Shown here piece after piece: positions 41,336-49,141 of a stretch of DNA of 64,000 nucleotides. Positions within the stretch are counted from its first letter, which is position 1. Each line of letters starts with the position of its first letter. Source of the DNA: Nonomuraea typhae. Lineage in GTDB: Bacteria > Actinomycetota > Actinomycetes > Streptosporangiales > Streptosporangiaceae. Location: NCBI RefSeq assembly GCF_009760925.1, contig NZ_VRLV01000008.1, forward strand, positions 372,001 to 436,000, in the 5' to 3' direction. The translations under genes were made by a program, and so were the position numbers. Below the pieces are notes generated by a model, which made no database searches, was not told the origin of the DNA, and saw nothing but the letters and a program-made list of their open reading frames with translations.

Positions 41336-42766
41336 ATGACCGTCCTCGACACCCGACCGGTGGACACCGTAGCCGCCGCCCCCGAGCAGCCCGCGGTCTA
41401 CAAGTGGCGCTGGGCGGCCCTGGGCGTGATCATGTCCGGCTCCGTCATGGAGCTGCTCGACGCCACCGTCACCCACATCGCCGGACCCACGATGCGCGCC
41501 GGCTTCGGCGCCGGCAACGCCTTCATCCAGTGGCTGGGCGCCGCCTACATCCTGGCCATGACCGCGGGCCTGCTGACCGGCGGACGGCTGGGCGACATCG
41601 TCGGCCGCAAGCGGATGTTCCTCATCGGGATGGCCGGTTTCACGGTCGGCTCGCTGCTCTGCGCCGTCTCCGTCAGCCCGGAGATGATCATCATGGCCCG
41701 GGTCGTCCAGGGGCTGTTCGGCGCGGCGATGATCCCCCAGGGCATGGGCCTGATGAAGGAGATGTTCCCGCCCAAGGAACTGGCCGGCGCCTTCGGGCTC
41801 ATGGGCCCGGTCATGGGCCTGTCGGCCATCGGCGGCCCGATCCTGGCCGGCTGGCTGGTCAGCGCCGACCTGTTCGGCACCGGCTGGCGGATGATCTTCC
41901 TGATCAACCTGCCGATCGGCCTGGTCGCGATCGTCGCGGCGCTGAAGTTCCTGCCCAACACCCCGCCGATCGGCGGCGTCAAGCTCGACCTGCCCGGCGC
42001 CGCCCTCGCCTCCGCCGCCATCGTCCTGATGGTCTTCCCGCTGGTCCAGGGCCAGGAGCACGGCTGGCCGGCCTGGTCGTTCGCGCTGATGGCCGCCTCG
42101 GTCGCCACCCTCGTCGCCTTCGTCGCCTACGAGAAGCGCCGCGCCGCCCGCGGTGACGACCCGCTGGTCGCCCCCTCGCTGTTCCGCAAGCCCGCGTTCC
42201 TGTCCGGCATGGCCGTCGGCACCGTCTACTTCGCCGCCTTCGGCGGGGTCTTCATGGTCATCGGCCTCTACACCCAGCTCATGCTCCACTACGACCCGCT
42301 GAAGGCCGCGCTGACCGGCGTCCCCTCCTCCATCGGCATGATCGCGGGCATGGGCGTCGCCCAGGCCACCCAGCGCTACGGCCGCAAGGTCCTGCTGACC
42401 GGCGCCGTCATCATGGCGATCGCGGTGGTCGCCCTGCTGATCGTGGCCGAGCCGGGCGTCACCCCCTGGCAGCTCGCCCCCGCCCTGGTCTTCGTCGGCC
42501 TCGGCAGCGGCATGATCATGGGCCCGTACTTCAACATCGTGCTGGCCGCGGTGGACCCCCAGGAGACCGGCTCCGCCTCCGGCACCCTGACCGCTCTGCA
42601 GCAGGTGGGCAACGCGCTCGGCCTCGCCGTACTCGGGACGGTGTTCTTCGGCACCGGCAGCGCGGAGATCACCTTCGCGGTGGCGGCCGGGATGATCGTG
42701 GTGACCTTCCTGGTCGGCCTCATGCTCCCCAGGCAGGCGCGGCAGGACGCCGAGTACGCGCACTGA
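41336..42766 (+). CDS. MFS transporter (DHA2/EmrB-type drug exporter)
   Basis: The 476-residue protein has about 14 transmembrane helices and family motifs GGRLGDIVGRKRMFLIG (motif A), VVQGLFGAAMIPQGMGLM (motif B) and GWRMIFLINLPIG. The 14-helix type usually exports drugs with protons. AGGAGG precedes the ATG. Its operator matches that of the epoxide hydrolase, so both probably respond to one hydrophobic or electrophilic compound through a TetR-like regulator outside this locus. Confidence 0.92.
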   Translation: MTVLDTRPVDTVAAAPEQPAVYKWRWAALGVIMSGSVMELLDATVTHIAGPTMRAGFGAGNAFIQWLGAAYILAMTAGLLTGGRLGDIVGRKRMFLIGMAGFTVGSLLCAVSVSPEMIIMARVVQGLFGAAMIPQGMGLMKEMFPPKELAGAFGLMGPVMGLSAIGGPILAGWLVSADLFGTGWRMIFLINLPIGLVAIVAALKFLPNTPPIGGVKLDLPGAALASAAIVLMVFPLVQGQEHGWPAWSFALMAASVATLVAFVAYEKRRAARGDDPLVAPSLFRKPAFLSGMAVGTVYFAAFGGVFMVIGLYTQLMLHYDPLKAALTGVPSSIGMIAGMGVAQATQRYGRKVLLTGAVIMAIAVVALLIVAEPGVTPWQLAPALVFVGLGSGMIMGPYFNIVLAAVDPQETGSASGTLTALQQVGNALGLAVLGTVFFGTGSAEITFAVAAGMIVVTFLVGLMLPRQARQDAEYAH

Positions 42767-42779
42767 CCCCGAAACCTCA

Positions 42780-42818
42780 GCGGAAAGGGCCCGGCACCCG
42801 CCGGGCCCTTTCCGCTTT
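42780..42818 (+). terminator. 16-bp perfect hairpin terminator after MFS gene
   Basis: GCGGAAAGGGCCCGGC and its complement flank a 4-nt ACCC loop, then TTT. A strong intrinsic terminator 13 nt after the stop. Confidence 0.9.
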
Positions 42819-42877
42819 GCAACTTTGGTTGGTGATCCCAGCGCCCTGGGACGGATGTGCGGCCCACGGCCGATCTC

Positions 42878-42883
42878 TAGCGT
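42878..42883 (+). promoter_or_regulatory. -10 box TAGCGT, leaderless promoter of DUF418 gene
   Basis: TAGCGT followed by 7 nt and ATG; no Shine-Dalgarno sequence. Confidence 0.5.
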
Positions 42884-42890
42884 CGGACGC

Positions 42891-44051
42891 ATGACCACCA
42901 CGGCGCCGACGTTAAGGCGCATCCACGAGATCGACGCCGTTCGGGGCTTCGCGCTCGGCGGCATCCTGGTCGCCAACATCGGCTTCTACGCCGAGCCCGG
43001 TCTCTCGGCGGCCATCACCAGCATGGAGTTCGGCCGTGACCCGGTGAACCTGACCATCCAGACGCTGGTACTCACCAAGTTCTACGTCATCTTCTCGTTC
43101 ATGTTCGGCTACTCCTTCACGATGCAGATGCGCTCGTGGGGCGAGAAGGTCAAGCCGCGGATGCTCCGCCGCTGCCTGGGGTTGTTCCTGCTCGGCGTGA
43201 CCCAGGGCTTCCTTCTCTGGATCGGCGACATCCTCACCCTCTACGCCGCGCTCGGCCTGCTCCTGCTGGCCATGCGCAACATCAGGCCCAGAACCGCGGT
43301 GAAGATCGGCTGCTGGATCATCGGCGTCATGACGGTCCTCTGGCTCGTCCTGGCCTGGCTGACCACGCTCGACCCCACCGCCGGCGCGACGGCGGCGCCC
43401 GACCTCGCGGTCATCGCGCGGGCCGAGGAGCAGGTCACCGGCAGCCCGCTGAGCTTCCTGCAGTTCCAGGCTGCGACCTACCCGATGCTGGCGGCGTTCG
43501 TCTGGTTCGGCCAGGGCCCGATGGCGATGGCGCTGTTCCTGTTCGGCATGGCCGCGGGCAAGTCCCGCCTGCTGGAGGACCGCGAGCGCTGGGCGCACCT
43601 CGTGCCGCGCATCCTGGTCGTCGGGTACGGCGTGGGCCTGCCGGGAGCCGTCTTCTTCACCTGGGCCACCGGGCACGACGGCGCGCTGCAACTGGTCGGC
43701 ACGGCGGTCAACAACATCCTGTCGCTGGCGCTGGCGGCCGCCTACGTCGTCACCCTGCTGGAGGTGGTCAAACGCCTGCCCGCGATCGGCCGGTCGCTGG
43801 CCTGGGCCGGCAAGGCCGCCGCGTCCAACTACATCGGGCAGTCGATCCTCATGTGCCTGGTCTTCACCGGGTACGGCCTGGGCCTCGGCGGCAAGCTGGC
43901 GCCCATCGCCGTGGTCGGCGTGGCCGCGGCCATCTACACGGTGCTCCTGCTGCTGAGCGCCTGGTGGATGCGCAACCACGCCCACGGCCCCATCGAATGG
44001 GGACTGCGCAGGTTCACCCAGTATTCTGCAAACCCGCAGCCACTCCGTTGA
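42891..44051 (+). CDS. DUF418 family membrane protein
   Basis: The 386-residue protein has about ten hydrophobic segments. It begins RIHEIDAVRGFALGGILVAN, the conserved N-terminus of DUF418/YeiB-type proteins, and ends with the DUF418 domain including SNYIGQSILMCLVF, WWMRNHAHGPIEWGLRRFT. Function is unknown in the family. It converges on ppc, overlapping it by 38 nt. Confidence 0.9.
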   Translation: MTTTAPTLRRIHEIDAVRGFALGGILVANIGFYAEPGLSAAITSMEFGRDPVNLTIQTLVLTKFYVIFSFMFGYSFTMQMRSWGEKVKPRMLRRCLGLFLLGVTQGFLLWIGDILTLYAALGLLLLAMRNIRPRTAVKIGCWIIGVMTVLWLVLAWLTTLDPTAGATAAPDLAVIARAEEQVTGSPLSFLQFQAATYPMLAAFVWFGQGPMAMALFLFGMAAGKSRLLEDRERWAHLVPRILVVGYGVGLPGAVFFTWATGHDGALQLVGTAVNNILSLALAAAYVVTLLEVVKRLPAIGRSLAWAGKAAASNYIGQSILMCLVFTGYGLGLGGKLAPIAVVGVAAAIYTVLLLLSAWWMRNHAHGPIEWGLRRFTQYSANPQPLR

Positions 44052-46635
44052 CCGACAGCAGCAGCAACGTCGACAGCCGCTCGGCCTCCCGCTCCGACAC
44101 CCCGCCCTTGCGCAGCGCGGCCAGCGCCCGCAACTGCAGGTGCGACAGGGCGTCCACGTAGGGGTCGCGCAGCTGTACGGCCCGCGAGAGCACCTTGCGG
44201 TTCTCCAGTAGCCGGGTGTGCCCGGTCACCTGCAGCACCAGCGAGCGGGTCAGGTCGTACTCGGCCAGCACCTGCCCGGCGAAGTCGTCCCGGCCGCCGA
44301 GCGCGAGATAGCGCTCGGCGATCGAGCGGTCGGTCTTGGCCAGCGACATCTCCGCGTTGTCGAGCATGGCGTTGAACAACGGCCACTCCTCGTAGGCCGC
44401 GCGCAGCTCGTCGATCGAGGCGACGGAGGCCAGGCCGGTGCCCAGGCCGTACCAGCCGGGCAGGTTCACCCGGGTCTGCGCCCAGGCGAAGACCCACGGG
44501 ATGGCCCGCAGGTCGTCCAGCGACTTGGGGGCGCCGAGCCCGCGCCTGGCCGGGCGGGAGCCGAGCCGCAGGGAGCCGATCTCCTCCAGCGGGGAGACCA
44601 GGCCGAACCACTCGGGGAAGCCCGGCGCCTCGGTCAGCGCGCGGTAGGCCCGCTCGGAGGCGGAGGCCACCTGCTCGGCCAGCGCGCGGAACCGCTCGGC
44701 GGCCAGGGCGGTCCGGGTTCCGTTCGTGGGCGAGGAGGCCAGCAGCACGGCGTTGGCCACCTGCTCCATGTGCCTGCGGGCGATCGCCACGTGGCCGTAC
44801 CTGGCGAAGATCACCTCGCCTTGCTCGGTCACCTTGAACCGCCCGGCCACCGACCCCGGAGCCTGGGCGAGCACCGCCCGGTTGGCTGGGCCGCCGCCGC
44901 GGCCGAGCGCGCCGCCGCGACCGTGGAACAGGCGCAGCTTCACGTCGTTCTCGCGGGCCCAGGCCGTGAGGCGTTCCTGCGTCTTGTAGAGCTTCAGCGT
45001 CGCCGCCGCCGGCCCGAGCTCCTTGGCCGAGTCGGAGTAGCCGAGCATGATCTCCATGCGCCGCCCGGTGCCGGCCAGCCGCACGCGCACCTGGGGGATC
45101 TCCAGCATGCCGGTCAGCACGCCGGGGGCGTTGTCGAGGTCTTCGCCGGACTCGAACAACGGCACCACGTCGAGCACCGGCGCCCGCCTGCCCAGCGCCG
45201 CCTCGGCCAGCTCGTACACCGCCGCCACGTCGTCGGCCGAGCGGGTGAACGACACGACGTACCTGGAGCAGGCGGTCACGCCGTACCGCTCCTGGATCCA
45301 GCCGATCACCCGGATCGTGGACAGCACCTCCTCGGTGCGCGCCGACAGCTCGCCACCGGCCCTGATCTCCTCCAGCGCCGCCGCGTGCACCTGCGAGTGC
45401 TGGCGCACCTCCAGCTCGGCCAGGTGGAAGCCGAACGTCTCCACCTGCCAGATGAGATGCTGCAGCTCGCCGTACGCCTGCCGGGCCGCGTGCCGGGCCA
45501 GCGACTGCTGGGCCAGCCTGAGGTCGGCCAGCAGTTCCTTCGGCGTGCGGTAGGCGAGGTCGAGGTCGCGCTGGTTGGTGGCGGCGATGCGGGCGGCCAC
45601 GTACAGCAGCCACTGCCGGTGCGGCTCCTGCGGCGAGCGGGTGGCCAGCTCCGAGACCAGGTCGGGATGGGCGTCCTCGGCGGCGGAGAGCGCCGCGCGC
45701 AGCTCCCGCGACGGCGGGGCGAACTGCGCGTTGGCGGTGAGCGTGCGGGCGATGCGCGTGGTGGCCGTCTCCAGCGCGGTCAGCACGTGCTCGGCCTGGA
45801 TGAGCACCGCCTCGCGGGTGACCTTGGCGGTCACGTTGGGGTTGCCGTCACGGTCGCCGCCGATCCAGCTTCCGTAGCGGATGAACGGCCGCGCCAGCGG
45901 CGCCCTGGTGCCGGCGCCCTCGCCGAGCGCGGTATCCAGCGAGCGGTAGACCTGCGGCACCACCCGGAACAACGTCTCGTCGAAGGCGGCCATCGCGGTG
46001 CGCACCTCGTCGAGGGGGTCAAGCTTGGTGTTGCGCAGCTGCGCCGTACGCCAGAGGAGGTCGATCTCCTCCAGCAGCCGCCGCAGGCTCTCCTCGCGCT
46101 CGGAGGCGCCGCGCCCGGGCGCCTTGTACTCGGCCAGCCGGGAGCTGACGCGCTGGATCGCGGTGACGACCGCCCGCCTGCGCGCCTCGGTCGGGTGCGC
46201 GGTCAGCACCGGGTGCAGCTCGAGGCCCTCGACGAGCTCCCGCACGCGCTCGGCGCCGAGCTCGTGTACGGCATGCGCCAGGGACTCCTTGAGCACCTCG
46301 CCCTCGGTGTCGCGCTCCCGGAGCGTCCTGATGCGGTAGTGCTCCTCGGCGAGGTTGGCCAGGTGGAAGTAACAGGTGAAGGCGCGGGCGATCTGCACCG
46401 CCCGGTCGATCTCCCACTCGGCGACCATCGCGGCGATCTCGTCGGCCGAGACCTCTCCCCTGCGCGCGGCGATCACGGCCTTGCGCAGCCGCTCGACGTC
46501 GGCAAGAAGATCCTTGCCGCCCTGCTCGGCGACCACGTCACCGAGCAGTCTGCCGAGCAGTTTCACGTCTCGGCGGAGCTCGTCCGGCATCTCGACGACA
46601 GCGGCGCTGCGGCGTTCAACTGCCTGGTCAGTCAT
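44014..46635 (-). CDS. ppc: Phosphoenolpyruvate carboxylase
   Basis: The 873-residue enzyme carboxylates PEP to oxaloacetate, replenishing the TCA cycle. It has the catalytic histidine in HPVLTAHPTEARRR (about H147), GSWIGGDRDGNPNVT, the EIMLGYSDSAKELGPAAA lysine loop, LFHGRGGALGRGGGP and the C-terminal QNTG. Length is typical. The ATG at 46635 is preferred because TACCCT lies 7 nt upstream; an in-frame ATG at 46683 would overlap the upstream region. A DasR-like site lies about 50-65 bp upstream of the start. Confidence 0.96.
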   Translation of the reverse strand: MTDQAVERRSAAVVEMPDELRRDVKLLGRLLGDVVAEQGGKDLLADVERLRKAVIAARRGEVSADEIAAMVAEWEIDRAVQIARAFTCYFHLANLAEEHYRIRTLRERDTEGEVLKESLAHAVHELGAERVRELVEGLELHPVLTAHPTEARRRAVVTAIQRVSSRLAEYKAPGRGASEREESLRRLLEEIDLLWRTAQLRNTKLDPLDEVRTAMAAFDETLFRVVPQVYRSLDTALGEGAGTRAPLARPFIRYGSWIGGDRDGNPNVTAKVTREAVLIQAEHVLTALETATTRIARTLTANAQFAPPSRELRAALSAAEDAHPDLVSELATRSPQEPHRQWLLYVAARIAATNQRDLDLAYRTPKELLADLRLAQQSLARHAARQAYGELQHLIWQVETFGFHLAELEVRQHSQVHAAALEEIRAGGELSARTEEVLSTIRVIGWIQERYGVTACSRYVVSFTRSADDVAAVYELAEAALGRRAPVLDVVPLFESGEDLDNAPGVLTGMLEIPQVRVRLAGTGRRMEIMLGYSDSAKELGPAAATLKLYKTQERLTAWARENDVKLRLFHGRGGALGRGGGPANRAVLAQAPGSVAGRFKVTEQGEVIFARYGHVAIARRHMEQVANAVLLASSPTNGTRTALAAERFRALAEQVASASERAYRALTEAPGFPEWFGLVSPLEEIGSLRLGSRPARRGLGAPKSLDDLRAIPWVFAWAQTRVNLPGWYGLGTGLASVASIDELRAAYEEWPLFNAMLDNAEMSLAKTDRSIAERYLALGGRDDFAGQVLAEYDLTRSLVLQVTGHTRLLENRKVLSRAVQLRDPYVDALSHLQLRALAALRKGGVSEREAERLSTLLLLSVNGVAAGLQNTG

Positions 46636-46642
46636 GCTCCGA

Positions 46643-46648
46643 AGGGTA
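46643..46648 (-). promoter_or_regulatory. -10 box TACCCT, leaderless promoter of ppc
   Basis: On the minus strand TACCCT is followed by 7 nt and the ATG of ppc. No ribosome-binding site is present. Confidence 0.5.
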
Positions 46649-46685
46649 CAGAGTGCCGGTGAACAGCTGGCGACCGGTCTCACTT

Positions 46686-46701
46686 ATTGGACTAGACCAC
46701 T
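46686..46701. promoter_or_regulatory. DasR responsive element-like palindrome upstream of ppc
   Basis: ATTGGACTAGACCACT matches the 16-bp DasR site ACTGGTCTAGACCACT at 14 positions. The core TGGACTAGACCA is symmetric except at one pair. It lies just downstream of the ABC permease stop and about 50-65 bp upstream of the ppc start. DasR is the GntR-family sensor of N-acetylglucosamine metabolism in actinomycetes. Confidence 0.6.
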
Positions 46702-46703
46702 GT

Positions 46704-48266
46704 TCACGTGGGCTTTGACACCGCGTCCAGCACCTCGGGCATGCGCGCGTGGCCCACGCGGGCGGCCAGCCGGGTGCCGAAGTACTCCACCGCCACGCCG
46801 TACGGCAGCGCCAGGACGCTCACCCACGGCAGGCCGAGCAGCACCGGCAGCACCAGCGGCAGGCCCAGCCCGACGATGCCGATCATCGCGCCGAACGAGG
46901 CGGCGAACGCCTGCCCGCCCTGGCCGGGGGCGGCGCCGGTGAAGGCGTTGAGGCGGTCGGGCACCGTGTACGGCAGGAGCACGCTGGTCATGGCGCCCAC
47001 GCCTACGCCGATGCCGTACACGCCCCAGGAGGTCAGGGCGGCGGGCAGGATCGCCGACGGCACGCCGGTGAACAGGGCCACGGCCGTGACCATGAGCAGC
47101 AGCAGGGGCAGCGCGACCAGGGCGCCGGCCAGGTGGCGGCCGGTCAGGTCGATGCGCAGGCCGCGTTCGTCGCCGAAGGCCACCGCGTTCATCCACAGGG
47201 AGCGGCCGTCGATGCCGAAGGCGTTGCACGACTGCAGCGCCAGCATCATCGCGCCCAGGCAGGCCGGGCCGAGCACGGTGGGCAGGCTGCCCTGAAGGTT
47301 CTGGCCGGTCGTGGAGAAGGCGATCGCCCCGGTGACCACGATCGAGGCGAACCAGCCCACGCGGAAGCGCGGGTCGCGCCTGATGTACTTCAGCTCCTTG
47401 GTGACCACGGCCGCCAGCGGGCCGTCGGGCAGGAAGCGGTCGACGAGGCCGCTGGAGCGGCGGACCGAAGCCGCCTGGGTGGAGGCGTCGGTGGTCACCA
47501 GCGCCCGGCCGAGCGCCTTGATCCACAGCCAGCCGATCGCCACGACGATCACCGCCAGCACCAGGACCTCGGCGAGGGCGACCGGGCCGCCGTCGGCGAT
47601 GGCGTGGGCGGCCAGGCCGGGCGGGGTCCATCGCAGCACCTCGGCCGAGCCGCGGATGAGCGCCAGCGGGTCGCCGAGCCCCTGGTTGGCGATGAGGTTG
47701 GGCAGCTGGAACAGCAGGATCGCGAAGATCGCCGCGACGGCCAGCGCGTCACGGCCCCGTCGCGAGCGCAGCGCGCCGGACAGCGCGGTGGTGACCAGGC
47801 GGGAGGTGACCAGGCACAGGGCGAACTGCAGGCAGACGGCGACGACGCCGATGAGCACGCCGCCGATCCCGCTCGCCACGCCGACCAGGGCGCCCGTGGT
47901 GACCACGAGGGTGGCGGCGGGCCACACGCCGGTGGCCGAGGCGGCGAACATGCCGACGGCGAGCTGGTGGGTGCGCAGCGGGAAGAGCGAGAGCCTGGCC
48001 GGGTCGAGCGTGTCGTCCAGGCCGAAGGCGAGCAGCGGGACGACGGCCCAGCCGATCCAGTACGCGGCGAAGGCGAGCACGGCCAGGTCGAGGGCGAGGT
48101 CCGGGGCGGCCAGCCGGAGCAGGCTCATGAGCAGGAAGCCCAGGCCGGCCACGGAGACGGCGGCGATGAGGGTGAAGACGAAGCCGAACTTGCGGGCCAG
48201 GTCGCCGCGCAGGTTGCCGGCGACCAGGCGCAGCTTGAGCCGCGCGAACAGGAGGGCGGTGCTCAC
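46704..48266 (-). CDS. ABC exporter permease (12-helix, unusual large type)
   Basis: The 520-residue protein has about twelve hydrophobic segments arranged in two halves of six, and no recognised catalytic motif. The second half begins with the coupling loop VVTKELKYIRRDPRFRVGWF. The GTG start has GGGAGG 6 nt upstream and overlaps the ATPase stop by 4 nt. It resembles putative ABC-2 permeases found beside a single ATPase in actinobacteria. The cargo is unknown. Confidence 0.85.
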   Translation of the reverse strand: MSTALLFARLKLRLVAGNLRGDLARKFGFVFTLIAAVSVAGLGFLLMSLLRLAAPDLALDLAVLAFAAYWIGWAVVPLLAFGLDDTLDPARLSLFPLRTHQLAVGMFAASATGVWPAATLVVTTGALVGVASGIGGVLIGVVAVCLQFALCLVTSRLVTTALSGALRSRRGRDALAVAAIFAILLFQLPNLIANQGLGDPLALIRGSAEVLRWTPPGLAAHAIADGGPVALAEVLVLAVIVVAIGWLWIKALGRALVTTDASTQAASVRRSSGLVDRFLPDGPLAAVVTKELKYIRRDPRFRVGWFASIVVTGAIAFSTTGQNLQGSLPTVLGPACLGAMMLALQSCNAFGIDGRSLWMNAVAFGDERGLRIDLTGRHLAGALVALPLLLLMVTAVALFTGVPSAILPAALTSWGVYGIGVGVGAMTSVLLPYTVPDRLNAFTGAAPGQGGQAFAASFGAMIGIVGLGLPLVLPVLLGLPWVSVLALPYGVAVEYFGTRLAARVGHARMPEVLDAVSKPT

Positions 48267-49105
48267 CGCTCGCCTCCCGGCTGGGCGGTGCTGCCGGAGG
48301 CGCCGGAGCCGCCGGCTCCGCCGGCGCCGGCGGAGCCGTTGGCGCCGTTGGCGCCCAGCCAGCTCAGGCCGGCCTCGCCCGTGTGCCTGGGGCCGCCGAC
48401 GAGGTCGAGGAAAGCCTGGTTGAGGCTGCGTTCCCCGCGTACCTCGGCCAGCGGGCCCTGGGCCACGATGTGCCCGGCGCTCATCACCGACACCCAGTCG
48501 CACAGCCGTTCGACCAGGTCCATCACGTGGCTGGAGAAGATGACGGTGGAGCCGGAGGCGGTGAAGCGGCGCAGCACGTCGGTCAGGGTGTCGGCGCTGA
48601 CCGGGTCGACGCCCTCGAACGGCTCGTCCAGGAAGAGCACGGACGGGTTGTGCAGCAGCGCGGCGGCCAGGCCGATCTTCTTGCGCATGCCGGTGGAGTA
48701 GTCGACGACGAGCTTGTCGGCGGCCTGGCCCAGGTCCATGACCGCGAGCAGTTCCCCGGCGCGCTGCTCGACCTCGGCCGCGGGGATGCCGCGCAGGCGG
48801 CCGTTGTAGAGGAGCAGTTCACGCCCGGACAGCCGCTCGAACAGGCGCAGCCCTTCGGGCAGCACGCCCACCCTGGCCTTGACCTGGACCGGGTCGCGCC
48901 ACACGTCGAGTCCGTCGATCGCGGCCCGGCCGCCGTCCGGCCGGAGCAGACCGGTGATCATGCTGAGGGTCGTGGTCTTGCCGGCGCCGTTCGGGCCGAC
49001 CAGCCCGGCGAAACTCCCGGACGGGACGACGAGGTCGACGCCCGCGACCGCGATCTGCTGGCCGTACCTCTTGAAGAGCCCCTGCGTGCGAACCGCCTCC
49101 GTCAT
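48263..49105 (-). CDS. ABC exporter ATP-binding protein with low-complexity C-terminal tail
   Basis: The 280-residue ATPase has Walker A GPNGAGKTTT, signature YSTGMRKKIGLAAALLHNP, Walker B VLFLDEPFEGVDP and switch histidine in VIFSSHVMDLVERL. The last 30 residues are a Gly/Ala/Asn/Ser tail (GANGANGSAGAGGAGGSG) with no role in the fold; it is encoded by a reiterated GGCGCC-rich stretch. A TACGCT -10 box lies 6 nt before the ATG, so the mRNA is probably leaderless. Confidence 0.92.
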   Translation of the reverse strand: MTEAVRTQGLFKRYGQQIAVAGVDLVVPSGSFAGLVGPNGAGKTTTLSMITGLLRPDGGRAAIDGLDVWRDPVQVKARVGVLPEGLRLFERLSGRELLLYNGRLRGIPAAEVEQRAGELLAVMDLGQAADKLVVDYSTGMRKKIGLAAALLHNPSVLFLDEPFEGVDPVSADTLTDVLRRFTASGSTVIFSSHVMDLVERLCDWVSVMSAGHIVAQGPLAEVRGERSLNQAFLDLVGGPRHTGEAGLSWLGANGANGSAGAGGAGGSGASGSTAQPGGER

Positions 49106-49111
49106 GGAACC

Positions 49112-49117
49112 AGCGTA
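49112..49117 (-). promoter_or_regulatory. -10 box TACGCT, leaderless promoter of ABC ATPase gene
   Basis: On the minus strand TACGCT is followed by 6 nt and the ATG. The divergent carboxylase promoter lies only 11 nt away. Confidence 0.45.
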
Positions 49118-49128
49118 GAAGGAGCGAC

Positions 49129-49134
49129 TAACCT
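49129..49134 (+). promoter_or_regulatory. -10 box TAACCT, leaderless promoter of carboxylase beta subunit
   Basis: TAACCT followed by 7 nt and ATG. Both divergent genes share a 36-nt intergenic region and appear leaderless. Confidence 0.5.
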
Positions 49135-49141
49135 GCTGCGC

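Noticed and set aside
41291..42979. Long open frame antisense to the MFS gene (562 codons)
   Set aside because: Same reason: shadow of a high-GC gene; low-complexity H/D/E/G-rich translation.
44218..46662. Very long open frame antisense to ppc (about 814 codons)
   Set aside because: High GC content keeps the opposite frame open; composition is proline/arginine/glycine-rich and ppc on the other strand has all catalytic motifs.
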